Shown in pieces: positions 1 to 8,722 of a DNA stretch of 64,000 nt (its first letter is position 1; each line of letters begins with the position of its first letter). Origin of the DNA: JALHOP01 sp964484195 (GTDB lineage Bacteria; Myxococcota; XYA12-FULL-58-9; JALHOP01). The position numbers and the translations under genes are program-made. Location: assembly GCA_964484195.1 (NCBI GenBank), contig CAZAER010000001.1, forward strand, positions 1,178,001-1,242,000, given 5' to 3'. The notes under the pieces were generated by a model, which did not search any database, had not been told where the DNA came from, and was given only the letters and a program-made list of their open reading frames with translations.

Positions 1-1
1 C

Positions 2-949
2 GTCATGAAGGCCGGTATCGACCTCGGCGTGTTCGCGGCGTTGGCCGACAAGCCCGCGACGGCCGATGCGGTGGCCGCGACCATCAAATGCCCAGCACGC
101 AGCACCGGCATCCTGCTCGACGCGATGGCGATCGTCGGTCTCGCGACCCGCAAGGGCACGACCTACGAGCTGACGCCACCCGCTGCCGAGTTCCTGGTCC
201 CCGGCAAGAAGATGTATTTGGGCGAGGTCTCGAACATCCTCGCCGGCCCGATGATGTGGGCCGCCACCGGCCAGCTCGCGGAGGCCGTCCGCAATGACGG
301 AACGGTGATGGAAAACCACGCGGAGACCCCATCGCACCAGTTTTGGGAGACCTTCGCGAAATCGAGCGGCGCCCTCGCCTTCCCAGCCGCGGCCATGCTG
401 GCCGACCTGGTCGCGCCGATGGCTAGCGCAAAGAAGCCCCTGCGCGTGCTCGACGTCGCCGCCGGCAGTGGCATCTACGGCTACTCGCTGATGAAACATC
501 CCGGGGTCGAGGTCACCTTCCTCGATTGGCCGAACGTGCTGACGGAGACCCGCGCTTGGGGTGCACGCATGGGCGTCGACATGGCGCGTGCTCACTACCT
601 GCCGGGCAGCGTCTTCGATGCCGACCTCGGCAAGCCCTACGACCTCGTGGTCGCGAGCCACATCTTCCATCACTTCGATCCCAAGACGTGCCAGACGCTC
701 ACGCGTCGTCTCGCCGGCGCGCTCGCACCTGGCGGTCGTCTCGCCATCCATGACTTCATCACCGGTCAGGCGCTGGAGAATCCCGGCGCCAGCATGTTCT
801 CGCTGGTGATGCTGGTGTGGACCCGGCACGGCAAGGCGTACAGCGAAGCCGACTACAACACGTGGATGCTCGAAGCCGGATTGAAGAAGCCGAGCGTGCA
901 CGCAGCGCCGGGGATGCCGACGACCTGGATGATGGGCGAGCGCGCTTAG
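2..949 (+). CDS. SAM-dependent O-methyltransferase (5' end outside window)
   Basis: A class I SAM-dependent methyltransferase of the small-molecule O-methyltransferase type. The N-terminal ~90 residues look like the winged-helix dimerisation domain of this group (KAGIDLGVFAALA, then a helix-turn-helix-like stretch). The catalytic fold follows with motif I VLDVAAGSG (about residue 150), an acidic residue after beta-2 (FLDW), ASHIFHHF and GGRLAIHDF. The frame is open to the window edge. The ATG at 5 leaves an unusually short N-terminus, so the true start is probably upstream. The substrate cannot be told from sequence. It ends 19 nt before a strong hairpin shared with the next, convergent gene. 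Confidence 0.85.
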   Translation, partial: VMKAGIDLGVFAALADKPATADAVAATIKCPARSTGILLDAMAIVGLATRKGTTYELTPPAAEFLVPGKKMYLGEVSNILAGPMMWAATGQLAEAVRNDGTVMENHAETPSHQFWETFAKSSGALAFPAAAMLADLVAPMASAKKPLRVLDVAAGSGIYGYSLMKHPGVEVTFLDWPNVLTETRAWGARMGVDMARAHYLPGSVFDADLGKPYDLVVASHIFHHFDPKTCQTLTRRLAGALAPGGRLAIHDFITGQALENPGASMFSLVMLVWTRHGKAYSEADYNTWMLEAGLKKPSVHAAPGMPTTWMMGERA

Positions 950-967
950 CTCGTCCGACAGATGAGC

Positions 968-994
968 CGCGCGCCGGGAGCTGACCGGCGCGCG
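968..994. terminator. Perfect GC hairpin between convergent genes
   Basis: Ten-base perfect inverted repeat CGCGCGCCGG / CCGGCGCGCG (968-977 and 985-994) with a 7-nt loop. It sits between the stop of the methyltransferase (949) and the stop of the convergent Gln-rich gene (1014). There is no clear U-tract on either strand, so it may act as a bidirectional transcription barrier or 3'-end stabiliser rather than a textbook intrinsic terminator. Confidence 0.6.
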
Positions 995-1013
995 ACCCGT
1001 ACAACGTCAGGCT

Positions 1014-1205
1014 CTACTTCTGGGTGTCGGAGCCGCCGCGTTGCTGCTGATCGCGACGCTGTTGGTCGCGGTCATCGATCGACTCACGGCCTTGCGTGCG
1101 CGAGTCGCTACCAGACTGATCACGGCCCGGGCTCTTCTGAGCCTGGTCGTTACGCTGGTTGTTCTGCTTGTCGCCCTGCTTGTTCGGTTGCTGATTCATA
1201 CCCAT
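1014..1205 (-). CDS. Small Gln/Asp/Arg-rich hydrophilic protein
   Basis: A 63-residue protein made almost only of Q, N, D, R, K, S and G, with no hydrophobic core, so it is predicted to be fully disordered. The ATG at 1205 is chosen over the in-frame start at 1223 because AGGGGG lies 7-8 nt upstream of it. It resembles the general look of small desiccation or stress-associated hydrophilins, but I recognise no family. The low-complexity composition with a good ribosome site argues for a real gene. The alternative is a chance open frame in GC-rich DNA. Confidence 0.6.
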   Translation of the reverse strand: MGMNQQPNKQGDKQNNQRNDQAQKSPGRDQSGSDSRTQGRESIDDRDQQRRDQQQRGGSDTQK

Positions 1206-1462
1206 GACAATTCCCCCTGGCACACAACCTGGGGGCGCCCGCCAAAGCGGTCAACGGCCCAAAAAGGGTCACGATCTCGAGCACTTCCACACTGGCCCCG
1301 TTCCGCGACAGCCGCGAATGACGAACGGTCACGGCCCTTTGGAAACAACACTCGGCACCGCCCAACCGAAATATCGCCATCCCCAAAAAGCGGCCCGTAT
1401 TGCCCCCGTGCATCCACGCACGGAAGGCGAAAGTCTGGCCGCGCCACTTTCCAGCGAGCTGT

Positions 1463-3451
1463 ATGGTTGCCTACCCGCGAGACGTCCTCAATCAGCGTGC
1501 CACCGATCTCTATGTGCGCCTCGACCGCGACTTCAGCGGCGGCATCAGTCCCGACGAGGCGGTCAAGGCGGCCAAGCGACTCAAGCGGGACGCAGTGCTG
1601 CGCGAGAACACGCGCGACGTCTTCGGCCTGGTGCCGCGCTCGGGCAGTGAGCTCCTGCGCTTCGTGCAAGCGCCGCCGCGCCAAGTGGCTCAGGCGCGCA
1701 TCTTCGGCCTCGATCCCAAACAACTCATCGCGGAGAGCCCCGTCGCCGGCGCTCGCGAGCTCGTGCTCGGCCGCGACACCAAGGGTCGCGAGATCGCGAT
1801 TGCAGCCGACGGCGCCATCACCGTCGATGGAGCTCGGCCCGAAGGGCTCGAGGCGACGGCGCGTGCCACCGACCTGGCCGGCGAGCTCGCCCCGACGCTC
1901 ACCGGCAAGTCGATTCCCAAGGCGCTGCAGCAACGGCTCTGCGTGCAGCTCTCGAGCGCCTTGCTCACCGCAACCAGCGGCGCGCCAACGCGTGACAAGG
2001 ACGCGCTCTTCTCCGGCGCCATGGCGCTACTCATCGCCCTCGGACGCGGGTGCGACAAAGCACTGCAGCCTCAGGTCATCGATCGCGTGCTCTGGGGCCT
2101 GTCGCGCCAACCCCACGGCGCCATGCGCGAGTTCTACATTGGCATCGCCGCGAACGCCTTCGACGCACAGCTCGACGCTCCTCAACGCTTCGCCGCGCAG
2201 GAGCTCATCGAAGTAACGGTGCGCTCGCGCTTCCCCGTCGAATCGTGGACCGACAACCGCACGAAGCCGCTGCGCGTCAGCGAGATCGTCCACCCCGAGT
2301 TCTGGCGCCGCGTCATCGGCTACTACCGCAATCGCGGATTCAAGCTGCTCTCCAAGAACGAGAAGGATACGCGACGCGTCTACGAGCGCGTCATCAAGGA
2401 TCCGACCGGAAGCAAGGCGCCGCTCAAAGTGCGCGTCGAGGTCGCCGTCGGCGAAGACAACCTCTACGCCAAGATCAACGACCCCAAGCTGCACGTGCTC
2501 GTCTATGACGGACACTGGGAGCTCGGCGGCAACGGCACACAATCCATCTCGGCGAGCCCGAACGCGCGCCCGAGCATTCCGAAGCTGATCGTGCAGGACG
2601 GCTGCCGCACCATCCAGAACTACGACGAATTCGTCGACCGCCACCGTGACGCGATGGTCATCGGATCGGTGAAACCGATCCTCGCGGAAGCCAAGCCCAT
2701 CCTCGACGTCATCTTCGACGCCATCGTGCGCGGCGAGTCATTGGCATGGGTGCGCTCACGCATCGGCAAGACCTCGTATTTCTCGCGCAACGAGTTCCGG
2801 AAGCTCGGCCAGCACACCGATCTCGACAACGACAATCGCGCCGATAACGACGAAGGCGGCCACATCGACGCGCACTTCGACGTCTACCACCGGCGCGTCG
2901 GCAGCAAGTTCCTGAACGCCATCGAGAACGCCAACACCGCGCTCTACTACCACCACGACCACGAGGTAGACGTCGGTCACGGGCACTCGCATTTCGGCCC
3001 GAAGTACGCCGACCACGTCGTCGCCTCGGGTCCCATCGAGGACCCGAGACCCGGTGAGGTGGTTCGCGTCGTCCCCGAGAAATCGAAGGGGCCGGACGGC
3101 GAGCCGCGCACCCATTGGCACGTCTCGTTCAACCCGGCTTACACCCACCGGCGCGACGAGGAGTACGCTGCCATCGTCACCGCCCACGTGGTGATGGAGA
3201 TCGCCCGTCAGAAGGAAGGCAAGCTCTCCGAGTTCGACCGGATGCGCGGCATCGTCATGGGTGCCTCGGCGATCCAGTTCCTCGGTGTCGGCGCCAAGCG
3301 CGGCAACAAGGGCATGATCGGCTACCTCGCGCACTTCGGCCTGCCGCCAATCCCGCCGAAGGCCGTCCTCGATTTCCTCGACGACGAGGAAGGGTATGGC
3401 GGTAACGCGCAGACGCGTGCTTTCATCGAGCTCGTCCGCGAATACCGGTAG
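1463..3451 (+). CDS. Uncharacterised EF-hand protein with His/Asp-rich segment
   Basis: A 662-residue protein of no family I recognise, without signal peptide or membrane segments. Residues 21-32 (DRDFSGGISPDE) are a canonical EF-hand loop, with D1, D3, S5, G6, I8 and E12. Around residue 452 a second Asp-rich loop DLDNDNRADNDE also has calcium-ligand spacing. A His cluster follows near residue 494 (YYHHDHEVDVGHGHSHFG). The C-terminal ~120 residues are mostly helical with a Gly/Lys-rich turn. The ATG at 1463 is chosen because the longer frame from 1400 adds Arg/Pro-rich sequence with no better ribosome site. It ends 4 nt before the PH-domain gene, suggesting an operon. Calcium or metal binding is inferred from motifs only. 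Confidence 0.75.
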   Translation: MVAYPRDVLNQRATDLYVRLDRDFSGGISPDEAVKAAKRLKRDAVLRENTRDVFGLVPRSGSELLRFVQAPPRQVAQARIFGLDPKQLIAESPVAGARELVLGRDTKGREIAIAADGAITVDGARPEGLEATARATDLAGELAPTLTGKSIPKALQQRLCVQLSSALLTATSGAPTRDKDALFSGAMALLIALGRGCDKALQPQVIDRVLWGLSRQPHGAMREFYIGIAANAFDAQLDAPQRFAAQELIEVTVRSRFPVESWTDNRTKPLRVSEIVHPEFWRRVIGYYRNRGFKLLSKNEKDTRRVYERVIKDPTGSKAPLKVRVEVAVGEDNLYAKINDPKLHVLVYDGHWELGGNGTQSISASPNARPSIPKLIVQDGCRTIQNYDEFVDRHRDAMVIGSVKPILAEAKPILDVIFDAIVRGESLAWVRSRIGKTSYFSRNEFRKLGQHTDLDNDNRADNDEGGHIDAHFDVYHRRVGSKFLNAIENANTALYYHHDHEVDVGHGHSHFGPKYADHVVASGPIEDPRPGEVVRVVPEKSKGPDGEPRTHWHVSFNPAYTHRRDEEYAAIVTAHVVMEIARQKEGKLSEFDRMRGIVMGASAIQFLGVGAKRGNKGMIGYLAHFGLPPIPPKAVLDFLDDEEGYGGNAQTRAFIELVREYR

Positions 3452-3455
3452 GTGC

Positions 3456-3884
3456 ATGAGCTACGTCGACCAAGTCCTGCTCCGCGATGAGAAGGTCAAC
3501 CATCGGGCCCGCCTCCACTGGTCGGTCTTCCTCTCGTTGTCGGGCTTGCTGACGCTGTTCATCGCACCGTGGATCCGTCGCGCCACGTCGGAGTTCGCTG
3601 TAACGGACCGTCGCGTCATCATGAAGACGGGTGTGCTGACGCGGAAGACGCTCGAGCTCAACCTGGTGAAGATCGAGTCCATCGGCGTCGACCAATCGCT
3701 GCTCGGCCGCATGTTCAACAGTGGCACCATCACCATCATCGGCAGCGGCGGCACGCGCGAAGCCTTCCCATCGATCGGCTCTCCCCTCGCCTTCCGCCGC
3801 GCCGTGCAAGAGGCCATCGAAGATTACACGGCGCGCCACGGCGTCCCGGGCAGTCTCGTTCCGCCGACCGCGCGCAGCAGCTAG
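3456..3884 (+). CDS. Membrane-anchored bacterial PH-domain (bPH2/YdbS-like) protein
   Basis: A 142-residue protein with a short N-terminal part, one hydrophobic hairpin or TM stretch (about residues 22-40, SVFLSLSGLLTLFIAP) and a bPH2-type beta fold. Typical features are EFAVTDRRVIMKTGVLTRKT and LNLVKIESIGVDQSLLGRMF followed by GTITIIGSGG. Such domains sit on the cytoplasmic face of the membrane; their ligand is usually unknown. It lies 4 nt after the EF-hand gene. Its last 4 nt overlap the convergent TetR gene. Confidence 0.8.
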   Translation: MSYVDQVLLRDEKVNHRARLHWSVFLSLSGLLTLFIAPWIRRATSEFAVTDRRVIMKTGVLTRKTLELNLVKIESIGVDQSLLGRMFNSGTITIIGSGGTREAFPSIGSPLAFRRAVQEAIEDYTARHGVPGSLVPPTARSS

Positions 3885-4432
3885 CCAGTCGCGAGCGCCC
3901 CGACGAGCGCGTGCAATGCCGGCGCCGCGAACCCCGCGGTCTTGCGCGGAGCGAACGCGCCGAGCACCAGCGCGCCGACGATGAAGGCGAGCACCGCGCC
4001 CGCATCTTTCTCGGAGAGCTTGCCGCCCGAGCGTCGTTGGATGACCTCGAGCTCAGAGTCGACGAGCTTGCGCACACGCGCGAACAACGTCGGGTCGCGC
4101 ACCGCCTCGGCGAGAACGCCGACCCAGCAACGCGCCGCGATGGTGTCCGAGCCACCGTCGAGACGAAGCGCGGCGTCGACGTAGGCGTCGAGCGGATTCG
4201 CGTCCATGCTGGCGCGCACACGCCGAGCGAAGCGCTCCGTGAGCATGCCGACGAGGCCATCGAGCAGCTCCGCCTTGTCGGCGAAGTAGTGATGCACGAG
4301 CCCCGCCGCGACTCCGGTCTCTTCGGCAACCGCGGCGATGGTCGCTCCGGCGTAACCATGCTCGGCGAGGACGCGCGCGAAGCCCTCGATGATCTCGGCG
4401 CGGCGCTGCTCCCTCATGCTCGGTCGTCCCAT
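3881..4432 (-). CDS. TetR-family transcriptional regulator
   Basis: A 183-residue protein with an N-terminal TetR helix-turn-helix: REQRRAEIIEGFARVLAEHG, then GATIAAVAEETGVAAGLVHHYFADKAELL. The C-terminal ligand domain is diverged. The start at 4432 (MGRPSM) fits family alignments, but no ribosome site precedes it and a palindrome lies immediately upstream. The mRNA may be leaderless, or the ATG at 4417 may be used. It is divergent from the HD-domain gene at 4475 and probably represses that gene and itself through the shared operator. Confidence 0.9.
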   Translation of the reverse strand: MGRPSMREQRRAEIIEGFARVLAEHGYAGATIAAVAEETGVAAGLVHHYFADKAELLDGLVGMLTERFARRVRASMDANPLDAYVDAALRLDGGSDTIAARCWVGVLAEAVRDPTLFARVRKLVDSELEVIQRRSGGKLSEKDAGAVLAFIVGALVLGAFAPRKTAGFAAPALHALVGALATG

Positions 4433-4454
4433 ACATTGGTTGTATACCCAATTT
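4433..4454. promoter_or_regulatory. Predicted TetR operator
   Basis: An imperfect palindrome with core ATTGGxTxTAxAxCCAAT (4435-4452; 12 of the 16 inner positions are symmetric) lies in the 42-nt gap between the divergent TetR gene and the HD-domain gene. Size, symmetry and position fit a TetR dimer site. That this regulator binds it is inference. Confidence 0.6.
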
Positions 4455-4474
4455 ATGGGGCGCACCATTCTCCC

Positions 4475-5431
4475 ATGATGAACCTCATCGACAACCAAGG
4501 CATTCACGCTGGCGAGAAGCACATTCCCTGGAGCGAGGTGCGCGAAGTCGCGATCCGCACCACCTCCGACGGGCCTTTCGTCGAGGATCTCTTCTGGGTC
4601 TTCGGTCTGCGCGACGGGATGGTCGAGCTCCCCGGCTCGCTGGTGAACGGCGAGGCGGTGGGTGCCATGCAGGAGGCGCTGCCGAGCCTCGACAATCTGA
4701 AGCTCATCTTCGCCATGGGCTCGACCAGCGAGGCCATCTTCCGCGTCTGGCGGGCCGAGCAACCCGCATGGAGCGAACCAGCCTACGCGGCGCGCTTCGC
4801 GGCCCTGGTCGAGCGACTCGGTGGCAAGCCGGTGCCCGAGGTGTTCGCCAAGCTCGTGGCCGCCTGGTCAGCGCCCGAGCGCCGCTATCACAATCTCGAG
4901 CATCTGACCGACTGCCTCGCCGAGCTCGACGCCGTGCATGCGCCCCGCCCCACCGCCGACATCGCCGAGCTCGCCCTCTGGTATCACGACGCGGTCTACG
5001 CGCCGACGCGTCACAACAACGAGGAACAGAGCGCGGCGCTGTTGCTCGAGGACGCTCGGGTCCTCGGCATCTCCGCCGAAGACGCGGCGACGTGCATTCG
5101 CGCGACCGCCCATACCGAGGGCGCGGTTCCACGAGGCTCGGCGGCCGAGCTGGTCGTCGATATCGACTTGGCGATTCTCGGGCGCGAGCCGCTCCGCTTC
5201 ATGGACTATGAGTACGCCATCGCGGAGGAGTACGCGGGGATCTCGTGGACGCGTTACGTGCTCGGGCGAGGCCGCTTTCTGAAAGCTCTGCTCGAGCGAC
5301 CGCGAATCTTCCACACCGCGCACTTCCTCACGCACCACGAGGAGCGCGCCCGGCGCAATCTCCAGCACCTGCTCGCAAGCCCACGCTACCGCACGGGCGT
5401 CCTTGGCTGGCTCGTTGGGCTGTTCGCGTAG
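4475..5431 (+). CDS. HD-superfamily metal-dependent phosphohydrolase with extra N-terminal domain
   Basis: 318 residues. The C-terminal ~210 residues carry the full HD signature of the predicted metal-dependent phosphohydrolases (COG4339 type): RRYHNLEHL, ALWYHDAVY, ATAHTEG and VVDIDLAILG, giving H...HD...H...D. About 90 extra residues at the N-terminus (IPWSEVREVAIR, WVFGLRDGMVELPG) look like a separate small beta domain I cannot name. The start is the first of two ATGs at 4475. It is divergent from a TetR gene across an operator, so expression is probably ligand-inducible. The substrate is unknown. Confidence 0.85.
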   Translation: MMNLIDNQGIHAGEKHIPWSEVREVAIRTTSDGPFVEDLFWVFGLRDGMVELPGSLVNGEAVGAMQEALPSLDNLKLIFAMGSTSEAIFRVWRAEQPAWSEPAYAARFAALVERLGGKPVPEVFAKLVAAWSAPERRYHNLEHLTDCLAELDAVHAPRPTADIAELALWYHDAVYAPTRHNNEEQSAALLLEDARVLGISAEDAATCIRATAHTEGAVPRGSAAELVVDIDLAILGREPLRFMDYEYAIAEEYAGISWTRYVLGRGRFLKALLERPRIFHTAHFLTHHEERARRNLQHLLASPRYRTGVLGWLVGLFA

Positions 5432-5497
5432 CGACCGTGCCACCATGTCGCGGCCGGGACGACACAAGGGTGAAACGCCCCCCGATAACCAGCGGCC

Positions 5498-6346
5498 ATG
5501 AAGGTCACCCATCACAAAGCCTCGCGCATGGACGCTCCCACGGGCGGTGCCTTCGGCCTCACCTTCGACCCGAACAGCCTCTTCCGGGAAAACCTCGGGC
5601 GCGCTGACTTTCCCGGCGTGTCATCGGGGCGGGGCCTCGCGGCGCTGGTCGCGGTTCCGGTCGAGCGCATGCCGGCACCGCCTCCCGGCTTCGACTACGT
5701 GGTGAACGACGGTGTCGCGCTCGTCGTCGTCGACAGCTTCCTCAACGTGAACGGCCGGGTGAACCTCGACCGCTTCCGCCTCCCCGGGATGGGGTGGTTT
5801 CAGGACGCGATGAACGGCATCGGTAGCGCGCTCTACGGCAACTACCCCGAAGTCATGCCGACAGTGCTAGTCCGCGGCCAGCAGGATGGTCGCTACTATC
5901 AGTACACTCCCGAAATGCACGTCGATGCCGCCACCGGACAAATGGGCATCCGACTCGATCGGATGATGGGTTTCGGCTTCAACAAACAAGCGTCGACCGT
6001 TCGCACGAACGACAGCGGCTCGCGCTTCGAGGTCACGAGCCCACGCGGCTCCTACACCGTCGAACCGAGCGCTCGCGGACCCCAGGCGTCGTCCAGCGAG
6101 CAGGCCTTCTGGGACGTCATGAAGACCCAGGTACCAGCGCTCGGCGGAACCCGCTTCGGGCACCCGCGCTCACTCTTCAATCGCGCGCTGCCACCCACCT
6201 GGGACCAGTTCAAGGAGCCGACCCACGAATCCGCTACAGCGGTCCGCATCCACGGCGACGGCCTGCGCCACCTCGGCATCGAGCCCGGCGTCTACCCCGG
6301 CTTCCGCTACGCCCGCTTCCAGGGCCTGACCTTCCCCAAACGGTGA
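5498..6346 (+). CDS. Hypothetical protein
   Basis: 282 residues with no signal peptide, membrane segment or motif I recognise. It is rich in F, G, R and N, with a likely all-beta central region (DYVVNDGVALVVVDSFLNVNG, then PTVLVRGQQDGRYYQY). The start at 5498 is the only ATG that keeps the whole open stretch. The stop codon TGA at 6344-6346 lies inside the left arm of a 15-bp perfect palindrome, so the gene probably ends at that hairpin. Confidence 0.6.
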   Translation: MKVTHHKASRMDAPTGGAFGLTFDPNSLFRENLGRADFPGVSSGRGLAALVAVPVERMPAPPPGFDYVVNDGVALVVVDSFLNVNGRVNLDRFRLPGMGWFQDAMNGIGSALYGNYPEVMPTVLVRGQQDGRYYQYTPEMHVDAATGQMGIRLDRMMGFGFNKQASTVRTNDSGSRFEVTSPRGSYTVEPSARGPQASSSEQAFWDVMKTQVPALGGTRFGHPRSLFNRALPPTWDQFKEPTHESATAVRIHGDGLRHLGIEPGVYPGFRYARFQGLTFPKR

Positions 6347-6380
6347 CAGTTACCCAATTTGAATCGGGTAACTGTCACCG
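6341..6380. repeat. REP-like 15-bp perfect palindrome (hairpin)
   Basis: CGGTGACAGTTACCC (6341-6355) and its exact reverse complement (6366-6380) flank a 10-nt AT-rich loop. It lies between two convergent genes and contains the stop codon of the upstream one. Its sequence and shape suggest a dispersed REP-type element, or a bidirectional terminator. I see only one copy in this window, so its repeated nature is not shown here. Confidence 0.65.
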
Positions 6381-6388
6381 GGTTGCCG

Positions 6389-6826
6389 CTAGGGGGTCGT
6401 CCACGAGCCGACGATGGTTTCGGCCTGGGGCCGTGTCTTTCCCATGAGCTCCATCACGGCGAGCGCGGCGTACTCGCGGTCGAGGTTGCTCACGCGCTCG
6501 GCGCCGCGCCAACGCAGGTGCTCGAGCGCGACGCTTGCGCCGCGGTTGCTGGCGTTCGGCGACGCGGCTTCGATTGCCAAGACGAGCGACGATGCGGTGA
6601 CGGCGTGATGCGCCTGCTCGCTTGCCGTGCTCTGCGCCGGCTGAGCAACCACGGCTGACGCGCGTTGCGGCCGCGCAGCCCGGCTCTCCGGCGGCAATGC
6701 CTTGCATGCGATGAGCATCATCCCCAGGGCGATGCCGACACCCGCGTAGAACGAAGCCCACGAGAAAACAACGCGCCGTTCTCCGTATGCGTGGCGATGT
6801 GTGGAGGTGTCGACGATGAACTGCAT
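6389..6826 (-). CDS. Hypothetical single-pass membrane protein
   Basis: 145 residues. The start at 6826 is chosen over 6871 because AGGAG lies 6 nt upstream. After ~17 polar residues comes one TM helix (about residues 18-38, VVFSWASFYAGVGIALGMML ending in ACKAL), then an Ala/Ser/Gln-rich linker and a helical tail ending AVMELMGKTRPQAETIVGSW. The family is unknown. It ends just beside the convergent palindrome at 6341-6380. Confidence 0.6.
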   Translation of the reverse strand: MQFIVDTSTHRHAYGERRVVFSWASFYAGVGIALGMMLIACKALPPESRAARPQRASAVVAQPAQSTASEQAHHAVTASSLVLAIEAASPNASNRGASVALEHLRWRGAERVSNLDREYAALAVMELMGKTRPQAETIVGSWTTP

Positions 6827-7025
6827 GGCTGACTCCTGGGGGCTGAACCAACCGAGTCTCGAAGATTGCAAGAACGATGCACCCGCGCGCCCACGACATT
6901 ACGCGCCATTGCATCGCGGGGCGGATGTAGGTGCGACAAGAAGGGGCCAGCGAGCGCCGTCTCTGGTCACGCCGCAGCGCGCAAGACGCCTCTACACGTG
7001 CGCGGTGGGTCGGAGGTAAGAAGAC

Positions 7026-7772
7026 GTGCTCATGACCCCACTCGACTTCAAAGCGCTCCGCCAGACGGCTCTTGCCGCAGGTCATGACGGCGAAGTCCTC
7101 GAGTTCCTCGACAACCTCTGGGCGATGGCACCCGTGAAAACCTGCGAAGGCATGCTGACGATGGCGTTCAACTATGACGTCGAGTCGTTCACCCTGCTGG
7201 CGCGACTGCTGAAAGATACGTTGCCACGCCGCTCCTTCTCGGTCGCTCCCGAGATTCTCACCATCGACGATTGGTCCGTGCTCTTCGTGCCGGGCGACCT
7301 TCACTTGGCGGGCAATCTCCCAGTCGAGAACACGATGATCACCGTCCTCGGGGACCTCACCGTGACCGGCGTCATCGGCAGCTACCGCGACTTCGAGGTG
7401 ACGCGGCTCGTGGTCATGGGCAACCTGACCGCCGCCGGCATCGAAGGCGACAAGGACATCTTCGTCGATGGCACCGTTTCAGCGGACGTCATCTGGTTCG
7501 AGGGCAAAGAGTGCCTGCTCATGGCAAAGGCCGTCGATGCACGCATCCTCTATAGCGGCAAGCCGGAGGCCATCGAGGCGGAGCACGTGTTTGCCGAGCA
7601 TCGGTTCTCGAAGAGCAAGCCACCCGACGCGCAGGCCATGGAGAGCGTGCTTGCTCCCGAAGCGTTCGTGGCCGAGCCCGGCTATGTCTTCGAGGGGCAC
7701 CCGGGTTATGGCCCCGTCAACCGGGCGCTACGCCTGCTCCAGCTCGGGCGCCCCGGGCTCCTCCACCACTGA
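7026..7772 (+). CDS. Beta-solenoid (polymer-forming, bactofilin-like) protein
   Basis: 248 residues. The GTG at 7026 is preferred because GGAGG (7012-7016) is 9 nt upstream; the ATG at 7032 is 15 nt away. The middle third has short beta repeats of the right-handed solenoid type: VPGDLHLAGNLP, TVLGDLTVTGVI, LVVMGNLTAAGI, IFVDGTVSADVI. These resemble polymer-forming cytoskeletal proteins, though it is not a standard bactofilin. No signal peptide. It is followed after 8 nt by a membrane-anchored protein in the same operon. Confidence 0.65.
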   Translation: MLMTPLDFKALRQTALAAGHDGEVLEFLDNLWAMAPVKTCEGMLTMAFNYDVESFTLLARLLKDTLPRRSFSVAPEILTIDDWSVLFVPGDLHLAGNLPVENTMITVLGDLTVTGVIGSYRDFEVTRLVVMGNLTAAGIEGDKDIFVDGTVSADVIWFEGKECLLMAKAVDARILYSGKPEAIEAEHVFAEHRFSKSKPPDAQAMESVLAPEAFVAEPGYVFEGHPGYGPVNRALRLLQLGRPGLLHH

Positions 7773-7780
7773 GGCACACC

Positions 7781-8719
7781 TTGCGTCGCATCGCCCTCGC
7801 TATCGCCGTCATCGGCTTCGTTGCCGGCATCGTCGCATGGCACATGGAGCTCCGCCTCTACGTGCATCCAGAGTGGCAGACGCCTCAGGTGACGGTCGCG
7901 GACGACGGCGCCGAACCCCGCCTAGCGCTCCGCTATCGCCACACCGCGGCGCCACGTCCCTTCACGTCGGTCATGCAAGAAGCGCTCATCACCTTTCGTG
8001 GGGTGCTCCAGGGTGATGAATCGCGGGCACCGCCGATTGCCCTGCACTGGGAGCCGGCCGCGAGCACGCGTAGCTGGGGCGTCGCCACCACGCACTGGCG
8101 GCTAGCCGCGGCCGAGCTCGTAGACGACCCCGAGTCGCCTCCCACGGAAGAGGTCACTCGGATGGCTCACGACCTCGTCGGCTCGTCGTGGGTCGTGCAT
8201 GTCGGCGGTAGCGGACAAGTGCGCATCGAGCCGCCGACAGACATCTCTCCTGGCGCTGCGAAGCTCGCCGAACGGGTGCGTCGCCTCCTCGCGTGGACTC
8301 TGGTCGTGCCTCTGCCAACGGAGCCGGTCGGCAAAGGCGCCCGCTGGACTGCCAGCTGGCGCGCACCCGTGGGCATCGGCAACGACATCGAGCATGTCGC
8401 GACCTACACCGTGAACGACGTGAACCCGCGCGGTGCCGACCTCGAGGTCAGCTGCCGCTTGAGCGGACAGGCGCAGCGCCCGAACGAGCACGTCGTCGTC
8501 GATGAGATCGACGGCGACTATGCCGGCAGGGTCGTGTTGCTCTTCGACGAAGCGACGCCCGTGCAAACCGAGGTCGCCTTCCGCTCGGGAATGGCGGCGG
8601 TCGAGGCGGCGAGCACCAGCGGCACGCCCACCGACGAAGAGCGCCGTCGCGGCAACAAGATCGTCTGGCGTGGACGCCTGCTCATGCAAGCAGACGCCGT
8701 CGGGCCACTACGCTGGTGA
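7781..8719 (+). CDS. Exported or membrane-anchored hypothetical protein
   Basis: 312 residues with an N-terminal hydrophobic signal anchor (residues 4-20, IALAIAVIGFVAGIVAW). The rest is a beta-rich extracytoplasmic domain with alternating strands (RWTASWRAPVGIG, HVATYTVNDVN, GADLEVSCRLSG, GRVVLLFDEATP). The TTG start at 7781 has GAGG 6 nt upstream, overlapping the end of the previous gene. Family unknown. The convergent M19-like gene ends 3 nt away. Confidence 0.7.
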   Translation: MRRIALAIAVIGFVAGIVAWHMELRLYVHPEWQTPQVTVADDGAEPRLALRYRHTAAPRPFTSVMQEALITFRGVLQGDESRAPPIALHWEPAASTRSWGVATTHWRLAAAELVDDPESPPTEEVTRMAHDLVGSSWVVHVGGSGQVRIEPPTDISPGAAKLAERVRRLLAWTLVVPLPTEPVGKGARWTASWRAPVGIGNDIEHVATYTVNDVNPRGADLEVSCRLSGQAQRPNEHVVVDEIDGDYAGRVVLLFDEATPVQTEVAFRSGMAAVEAASTSGTPTDEERRRGNKIVWRGRLLMQADAVGPLRW

Positions 8720-8722
8720 GCC

